10,117 bases of DNA from Armatimonadota bacterium (GTDB taxonomy: Bacteria > Armatimonadota > Fimbriimonadia > Fimbriimonadales > Fimbriimonadaceae), in NCBI GenBank assembly GCA_023428805.1, contig JAEYWW010000267.1, positions 1 through 10,117 of the forward strand, given 5' to 3'. Numbering within the stretch: position 1 is the stretch's first letter; the number at the start of each line of letters is the position of its first letter. The notes beneath the pieces are model-generated. The model did not search any database and was not told the origin of the DNA. It saw only the letters and a list, made by a program, of their open reading frames with translations. Both the position numbers and the translations under genes were made by a program. Positions 5,968 through 10,117 of the stretch are shown here, piece by piece.

Positions 5968-7281
5968 ATGCCGATGGATGGCCACGAGGGTGCAGTAGTG
6001 GATCGACCTGAGAATCTGACTGGCGCCTCTCGGCATTTCTCCTCCGAAGATGTCTTCTGGATCGCCAGCCAGTTTGACCTGCCCGGGCTTGATCTTGTCG
6101 AGGAATTCGGGGCGCGGGGCAACATCAATCTCCACACCTATCTCGTTCGAGACTCCCAAGGTGAGGAGCACATCCTTCAACGCATCAATACTGATGTCTT
6201 CCGGCAGCCATTTCGTGTGATGGCCTCGATGACCGAGTGGATTGGCGCGCAGCGCCGCTACCTCGAAAGTGGACGCGCTCCCGCTTGGACCATCTGGGAG
6301 CCGATCAGCCTTGTCCGCACCCGCGACGGAGACTCCTGGCTTGATCTTTCCGATGCCCAGGGGTTTTCGGTTTGGCGAATGATGCGGCGCATCGGCAACT
6401 CGGTCTGCTACAAAAGCCTCTCGCAGGCGGGCGGCAAGGCTGATCAACTGAGACTGGCGGAAGAGCTGGGGCGCGGCCTCGCCTTGAACGCCGACTTTAC
6501 CGCCGATGTCCCCGTCTCCCAACTCGCCAGCTCCCTTCCCGGCTATCGCGACACCGCGGGTTACTTCTCGCAGTTTGAATCGATCACCAAGGGGACACGA
6601 CACCTTGATGATGTTGTCGAGCTTCCCTGGAATGAGGAAGTCCGCGATTCCACCCAGCACCTCTATGTCCTGGCAATCCCCGACGAAGAGGCAAGGCGAC
6701 GGCAGGAGACTGTGCTCGAATACATCGAAATTGCGCGCCGAAACGCCGCCTTTGCGATCTCTCTCCAGGCCCGGGCGAATGAGGGCTCCATCCGCAAGGT
6801 CGCCATCCACGGCGACACAAAAATCGAAAATTTCCTCTTCTGCGCGGAAACAGGGCGCGTCCGCAGCCTCGTCGATCTCGACACGATCATGCCCTACACC
6901 TGGCTCGCAGACTGGGGAGACATGCTCCGGTCCCTGGTGAACGTCGCCGGAGAATGTGAGCCGGACCTCGAGAAAATTCAGGTCGATGAGGATGTCTATC
7001 AAGCCGTCGCCAAAGGCTTTCTTGCGACCATCCGCGAAGCCTCGGAGGAGGAGCTTGATCTGCTGCATGACGCCATCAAAGCCATCGCGCTGGAGCTGGG
7101 CGTGCGCTTCCTGACCGACTACCTGCGGGGAGACAACTATTTCATGCTTGGCAAAGGCGATCCCCACGACCTCAACCGAACACGCGGCATGGTGCAGCTC
7201 ACCCTCTTCCAGCGCCTTGCCGAAAAGGATGCCTGGGCGAAGGAGATGCTCGACAATCTCAGAAGCAAGAAACCCGCCTGA
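5968..7281 (+). CDS. NahK-like N-acetylhexosamine 1-kinase (APH-fold phosphotransferase)
   Basis: This 437-residue cytoplasmic kinase probably phosphorylates the anomeric carbon of an N-acetylhexosamine using ATP. The N-lobe shows FGARGNINLHTYLV (47-60) and ILQRINTDVF (69-78), closely following the G-x-INDTY and YILQRIN pattern of NahK. The catalytic loop is HGDTKIENFLF (281-291) with the likely base Asp283, where NahK-type proteins often read HNDTK. The metal-binding segment is LVDLDTIMP (301-309), followed by DWGDMLRS (315-322). The length is somewhat above the usual 360-370 residues, mostly from an N-terminal tail and a longer middle part. ATG 5968 fits a leaderless start; GTG 5998, giving 427 residues, has GAGGG seven bases before it and is a good alternative. 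The GH20 gene two genes on would supply GlcNAc or GalNAc. A different sugar or hydroxyl substrate is possible. Confidence 0.8.
   Translation: MPMDGHEGAVVDRPENLTGASRHFSSEDVFWIASQFDLPGLDLVEEFGARGNINLHTYLVRDSQGEEHILQRINTDVFRQPFRVMASMTEWIGAQRRYLESGRAPAWTIWEPISLVRTRDGDSWLDLSDAQGFSVWRMMRRIGNSVCYKSLSQAGGKADQLRLAEELGRGLALNADFTADVPVSQLASSLPGYRDTAGYFSQFESITKGTRHLDDVVELPWNEEVRDSTQHLYVLAIPDEEARRRQETVLEYIEIARRNAAFAISLQARANEGSIRKVAIHGDTKIENFLFCAETGRVRSLVDLDTIMPYTWLADWGDMLRSLVNVAGECEPDLEKIQVDEDVYQAVAKGFLATIREASEEELDLLHDAIKAIALELGVRFLTDYLRGDNYFMLGKGDPHDLNRTRGMVQLTLFQRLAEKDAWAKEMLDNLRSKKPA
5986..5990 (+). promoter_or_regulatory. Shine-Dalgarno-like site for an alternative kinase start
   Basis: GAGGG lies seven bases before the in-frame GTG at 5998. 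It offers a normal initiation site ten codons inside the kinase frame and competes with ATG 5968 as the true start. The first ten residues lack family motifs, so either start gives a complete domain. Confidence 0.35.
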
Positions 7282-7316
7282 GCTGCAGGAGGATCACTCC
7301 GGAACAACAAGCTCAG
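7278..7316. terminator. Nested inverted repeat at a convergent gene end
   Basis: CTGAGCT (7278-7284) pairs perfectly with AGCTCAG (7310-7316). Inside the loop, GGAG (7288-7291) pairs with CTCC (7297-7300). The structure straddles the stop codons of the kinase and the reverse-strand secreted protein, so it would be transcribed from both sides. Neither strand has a clear run of T after the stem, so it is not a textbook intrinsic terminator. Confidence 0.3.
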
Positions 7317-7989
7317 TTGTGAACTTGCCGTTGACCGTGCTGCCCATGGAGATCGGGGCATTGACCCAATTCTGCTCGTATTTCACGAGAATTCCCGTGT
7401 CCTTCTGCAGCCAGAAGGTGCCGGTATTGCTCGCCGGAGTCTCGCCCTCAGTCTCCTTGTAGCTGAAAGTGATCTTCCAGGTGTCGAGCGTCTTGAACTT
7501 CTCATCAGCGACATAAGTGTAAGTTCCCGTCGCCGCTGGCGTGCCCTTGCTGGCATCGGCCTCATACTCGAATGTCACGGGGACATCCAGCTTCATCTTT
7601 TCCTCCGGTCGATAGACCGTGGAGAACTGAGAGAGCCGGTAGGTGTTCGCATCCTGCTCGGGTGCGACGATCTCCTTGATGGTTCCATCCAGGTTGTAGG
7701 TCACCGTCTGCTTCATGGATGGCATCTGTTCCTGCTCACCGTTGTATTCGATCACGCCCTCTTCTTGAGTGACCTCGACAATCCAGCCTTCCTCGGTGGT
7801 TTTGGTGATCTTCTCCGTGACACTCATGCCCACCTTCACCTCGGTGTTGGCCATGCTCATGGTGCCGGTCATCTTGTACTCATAGAAAGTCCCCTGAGTT
7901 GGGATCACGCGCAGGTTGATGTCGGCGAGGCTGGCATAAACAGCGGCAGCACCCGCGAGGGTTCCAACAAACAAAAGGGGGCGAATCAT
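7294..7989 (-). CDS. Secreted beta-rich protein of unknown function
   Basis: I do not recognise this 231-residue protein. It has a good signal peptide (residues 1-21, MIRPLL then a hydrophobic core ending YASLA) with no lipobox, so a soluble exported protein is likely. The mature part has no cysteine and alternates polar and hydrophobic residues throughout, suggesting antiparallel beta sheet. Examples are TFYEYKMTGTMSM (34-46), GWIVEVTQEEGVIEY (68-82), TYTYVADEKFKTLDTWKITFSY (156-177) and GTFWLQKDTGILVKYEQNW (190-208). The last segment, a strand, then K-x-TG and another strand, recalls LolA- or DUF3108-like half-barrel proteins, but this is only a resemblance. The start is fixed by GGGAG six bases before ATG 7989, with a perfect TATAAT upstream. 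It converges with the kinase gene (12-base gap) and diverges from the GH20 gene. Confidence 0.78.
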   Translation of the reverse strand: MIRPLLFVGTLAGAAAVYASLADINLRVIPTQGTFYEYKMTGTMSMANTEVKVGMSVTEKITKTTEEGWIVEVTQEEGVIEYNGEQEQMPSMKQTVTYNLDGTIKEIVAPEQDANTYRLSQFSTVYRPEEKMKLDVPVTFEYEADASKGTPAATGTYTYVADEKFKTLDTWKITFSYKETEGETPASNTGTFWLQKDTGILVKYEQNWVNAPISMGSTVNGKFTTELVVPE

Positions 7990-7995
7990 GGTTTT

Positions 7996-8000
7996 CTCCC
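7996..8000 (-). promoter_or_regulatory. Shine-Dalgarno site for the secreted unknown protein
   Basis: On the minus strand GGGAG lies six bases before ATG 7989. This is one of the few strong, well-placed ribosome binding sites in the window and contrasts with the leaderless-looking genes. Confidence 0.65.
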
Positions 8001-8036
8001 AGTCAGAAGAGGCGGCAAGCCTCGTGGTTCCTTACG

Positions 8037-8042
8037 ATTATA
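8037..8042 (-). promoter_or_regulatory. Perfect TATAAT -10 box for the secreted unknown gene
   Basis: Minus-strand TATAAT (8042-8037) would start transcription near 8030, giving a leader of about 40 bases that contains the GGGAG site. No good -35 is visible at 16-18 bases upstream. Confidence 0.5.
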
Positions 8043-8062
8043 CTGCGAAAATTTTCACACTA

Positions 8063-8091
8063 GCGACATTTTTCTTATGAAGAGGTAGCAT
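8063..8091 (+). promoter_or_regulatory. Putative promoter of the GH20 gene
   Basis: GCGACA (8063-8068, four of six -35 matches) is followed by a 17-base spacer and TAGCAT (8086-8091, a TAnnnT-type -10). The -10 ends ten bases before ATG 8102, so the leader would be very short. GAAGAGG at 8079-8085 is 16 bases from the ATG and too far to act as a Shine-Dalgarno site. It lies back to back with the TATAAT of the reverse-strand gene. Confidence 0.42.
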
Positions 8092-8101
8092 CCAGCCTTC
8101 C

Positions 8102-10072
8102 ATGAAGGCAAAAGTCTCGGCAAGCATTCTTATGGCAGGATTGGTGACAGCTATCAACGCAGCCCCGGCAATCGTCCCCGCGCCGTCCCGTATCCGCGAG
8201 ACCAAGGGAGAATTCACCCTCTCTTCCCAGACAAACCTCATCCAGGTCGGCAGCGGCAAGACCGCCTCCTACGCCGCCAGGGAGATTGAGAAATTCGCCG
8301 GGTTCCGCCTCCGCCAATCGCGCGCCGCTGGCTCAAGCATCGTCTTCGCGATCGACAAAGACCTGAAGAGTCTCGGCAAGGAAGGCTATCGCCTCTCCGT
8401 CCAGCCCGACCGCGTCGAGATCACCGCGCCGGAAGAAGCCGGACTCTTCTACGGATTCCAGACTTTCCGACAGCTTCTGCCGACTCAGGCGTACAGCCCG
8501 ACCCCGGTCAAAGGCGTCAAATGGACAGTGCCCTGCGTCGAAATCGAGGACGCGCCGCGGTTCTCCTGGCGGGGCTCCATGCTCGATGTCTCGCGCCACT
8601 TCATGCCCAAGGAAAGAGTGAAGCGATGGCTCGACCTGATGGCGATCCACAAACAGAACACCTTCCACTGGCACCTCACCGACGACCAGGGATGGCGCAT
8701 CGAGATCAAAAAGTATCCCAAGCTCACCGAAGTCGGCGGGTTTCGCAAGGAGACGATCATCGGACGGCAGCCTGGCAGGCGCGAGGATTTCCGCTTCGAC
8801 GGAACGCCCCACGGCGGGTTCTACACCCAGGATGACGTGCGCGAAATCGTAGCCTATGCCGCCGAACGGCACATCACCATCGTCCCCGAGATCGAAATGC
8901 CGGGCCACGCGCAGGCCGCCATCGCCGCCTATCCCGAACTCGGCAATCTCAGCACAAAGCTTGATGTCTTCACCTACTGGGGCGTCAATCCGAATGTCTT
9001 CAACCCCTCCGACCAGACGATCGCATTCCTCAAAGATGTGCTCGACGAGGTCATCACGCTCTTCCCCGGCGAGTTCATCCACGTGGGCGGCGACGAATGT
9101 CCGAAGGATCAGTGGAAGACCAGCGAAGTCGCCCAGGCGCAGATGAAGAAGCACGGGCTGAAGGATGAGCACGAGCTCCAGAGCTGGTTCATCAAGCAGA
9201 TGGACACCCACCTCGAAGCCAAGGGACGAAGGCTGATCGGCTGGGACGAGATTCTGGAGGGCGGCCTCGCTCCCGGCGCGACTGTCATGAGCTGGCGCGG
9301 AAGCGAAGGTGGAATTGCCGCCGCCAAGGCCGGACACGACGTTGTGATGGCCCCCAACACCCACTGCTATCTCGACTACGGCCAGTCGCGCAACACCGCC
9401 AATGAGCCCGTTGTGATCGGCGGATTCCTGCCGCTCGACAAGGTCTATTCCTTCGATCCCGTGCCGGCTGGATTCTCCGCCGAAGAGGCCAAGCGCGTTC
9501 TCGGGGCGCAGGGGAATCTCTGGACCGAATACATCCGCGACTCCCACAAGGCCGAATACATGGCCTTCCCCCGCCTGATCGCGCTCGCCGAAGTCACCTG
9601 GTCCGAGCGGCGCAACCGCGACTACGACAACTTCATCGAGCGGCTCGGCACGCATCTCCAGCGGCTGGATGAAATGCAGGTCAACTACCGCCGCCTCGAC
9701 GACGGCGTGAATCCCCTGCTCGGCGTGGATGTTGCGGGATGGAAGACGGGCGATCTGTCGAACGATTTCGCCGTCAAGACCTTCCCGATCCAGGAGGGAA
9801 TCAAGGGCGCGGGGTCGTACCGGATCACCTTCCAATACATCTCCGGCGGACATCGCTGCGACATCGAGTGGGTCGAGCTTCTGTTGAACGGCCAGGTCGC
9901 CGCCCGCGTGGACCAGCTCGGGATCACGGGCCTGTTCGACCGGGACAACGTGTACCGGGTGGACCTGAAGGAGATTCCAGCGGGGGCTAAAATCGAGCTT
10001 CGGGCCAATATGCGCGGCGCCGGAGGAGGCGACTCCAACGGCCGCATCTACATCGCCCCGCTCCCGCGATGA
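8102..10072 (+). CDS. Secreted GH20 beta-N-acetylhexosaminidase with extra C-terminal module
   Basis: This 656-residue enzyme should release terminal beta-linked GlcNAc or GalNAc by substrate-assisted catalysis. The signal peptide is residues 1-20 or 21 (MKAKV, hydrophobic core, INAA). The GH20 N-terminal alpha/beta domain covers about 23-150, and the TIM barrel about 153-500. Key motifs are SWRGSMLDVSRHFMP (155-169, sugar-binding Arg157), NTFHWHLTDDQGWRIEI (186-202), VPEIEMPGHA (261-270) and HVGGDECPK (327-335). The catalytic Asp-Glu pair is D331-E332. MSWRG (396-400) and GAQGNLWTEYI (468-478) supply active-site aromatic residues. Residues about 540-656 form an added beta-rich region beyond the usual core, perhaps carbohydrate-binding. 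All catalytic residues I can check are present. Its product is the likely substrate of the NahK-like kinase. The stop overlaps the next gene's start. Confidence 0.96.
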   Translation: MKAKVSASILMAGLVTAINAAPAIVPAPSRIRETKGEFTLSSQTNLIQVGSGKTASYAAREIEKFAGFRLRQSRAAGSSIVFAIDKDLKSLGKEGYRLSVQPDRVEITAPEEAGLFYGFQTFRQLLPTQAYSPTPVKGVKWTVPCVEIEDAPRFSWRGSMLDVSRHFMPKERVKRWLDLMAIHKQNTFHWHLTDDQGWRIEIKKYPKLTEVGGFRKETIIGRQPGRREDFRFDGTPHGGFYTQDDVREIVAYAAERHITIVPEIEMPGHAQAAIAAYPELGNLSTKLDVFTYWGVNPNVFNPSDQTIAFLKDVLDEVITLFPGEFIHVGGDECPKDQWKTSEVAQAQMKKHGLKDEHELQSWFIKQMDTHLEAKGRRLIGWDEILEGGLAPGATVMSWRGSEGGIAAAKAGHDVVMAPNTHCYLDYGQSRNTANEPVVIGGFLPLDKVYSFDPVPAGFSAEEAKRVLGAQGNLWTEYIRDSHKAEYMAFPRLIALAEVTWSERRNRDYDNFIERLGTHLQRLDEMQVNYRRLDDGVNPLLGVDVAGWKTGDLSNDFAVKTFPIQEGIKGAGSYRITFQYISGGHRCDIEWVELLLNGQVAARVDQLGITGLFDRDNVYRVDLKEIPAGAKIELRANMRGAGGGDSNGRIYIAPLPR

Positions 10073-10117
10073 TCTTCTTCATCATCACCTGCATCGTCCT
10101 CTTTCTGCTGGCAGGAA
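10069..10117 (+). CDS. Start of a probable membrane protein (truncated by window end)
   Basis: ATG 10069 overlaps the TGA of the GH20 gene in an ATGA, typical of translational coupling. The 16 visible codons read MIFFIITCIVLFLLAG, a strongly hydrophobic segment that suits a first membrane helix or an uncharged signal anchor. No Shine-Dalgarno site lies close by, so expression probably depends on the upstream gene. A sugar transporter would fit the context, but the fragment is too short to identify a family. Confidence 0.5.
   Translation, partial: MIFFIITCIVLFLLAG

Noticed and set aside
5644..7167. 507-codon open frame on the minus strand
   Set aside because: It lies antisense to both the GH26-like and kinase genes, which have clear family motifs. 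Its peptide shows no recognisable domain, and long antisense frames are common in GC-biased genes.
8333..9853. 506-codon open frame on the minus strand
   Set aside because: It is fully antisense to the GH20 gene, whose catalytic motifs are intact. The acidic, low-complexity peptide is a codon-bias shadow.
1..10117. tRNA, rRNA, CRISPR, insertion sequence, phage or integron elements
   Set aside because: Reading both strands showed no cloverleaf, repeat-spacer array, transposase or integrase motif, or terminal inverted repeats.

Overview
The window is an ordinary-looking bacterial chromosome segment, moderately GC-rich by eye, with seven complete protein genes and fragments of two more at the edges. 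It holds no RNA gene, insertion sequence, CRISPR array or phage gene that I can see. The organism is probably a Gram-negative-type, menaquinone-using bacterium from an under-sampled phylum. The left edge is the C-terminus of a UbiD-like decarboxylase of the menaquinone (futalosine-type) kind. Several genes lack a usable Shine-Dalgarno site and have a -10-like hexamer just before the start codon, suggesting leaderless messages. I lean to Armatimonadota (Fimbriimonas-like) from overall impression, but this is a weak inference.

Layout, left to right: (1) 1-182, end of the UbiD-family decarboxylase, forward. (2) 236-1822, exported or anchored TPR-like protein with conserved histidine motifs, forward. 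(3) 1824-3023, WbuB/WcaI-like GT4 glycosyltransferase, reverse; its stop lies one base from that of gene 2. (4) 3086-3706 and 3710-4561, a forward two-gene operon: a small PglC-type phosphoglycosyl transferase, then a two-domain WecD-like GNAT acetyltransferase. (5) 4572-5909, secreted GH26-like glycoside hydrolase with a C-terminal beta-sandwich, reverse. (6) 5968-7281, NahK-like N-acetylhexosamine 1-kinase of the APH fold, forward. (7) 7294-7989, secreted beta-rich protein of unknown function, reverse. (8) 8102-10072, secreted GH20 beta-N-acetylhexosaminidase with an extra C-terminal module, forward. (9) 10069-end, first 16 codons of a probable membrane protein overlapping gene 8 by an ATGA.

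Two themes emerge. Genes 3-5 look like a compact glycan module: a phosphoglycosyl transferase starts a lipid-linked glycan, the GNAT may acetylate an amino-sugar nucleotide, the GT4 enzyme adds a further sugar, and the secreted GH26-like enzyme may trim the exported polymer. Genes 6 and 8 look like amino-sugar salvage: the GH20 enzyme releases terminal GlcNAc or GalNAc outside the cytoplasm and the NahK-like kinase makes the sugar-1-phosphate inside. That product could feed sugar-nucleotide synthesis for the glycan module, but the window has no uptake gene, nucleotidyltransferase, dehydratase or aminotransferase to complete the link.

The genes alternate in orientation with very tight convergent ends (1, 10 and 12 bases) and short divergent promoter regions (62, 58 and 112 bases). 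I find no clear case for a wholly new system. The best leads are the histidine-motif TPR protein, the GH26-like enzyme with an altered acid/base motif, the kinase-hexosaminidase pairing, the unknown secreted protein, and the leaderless-promoter pattern.
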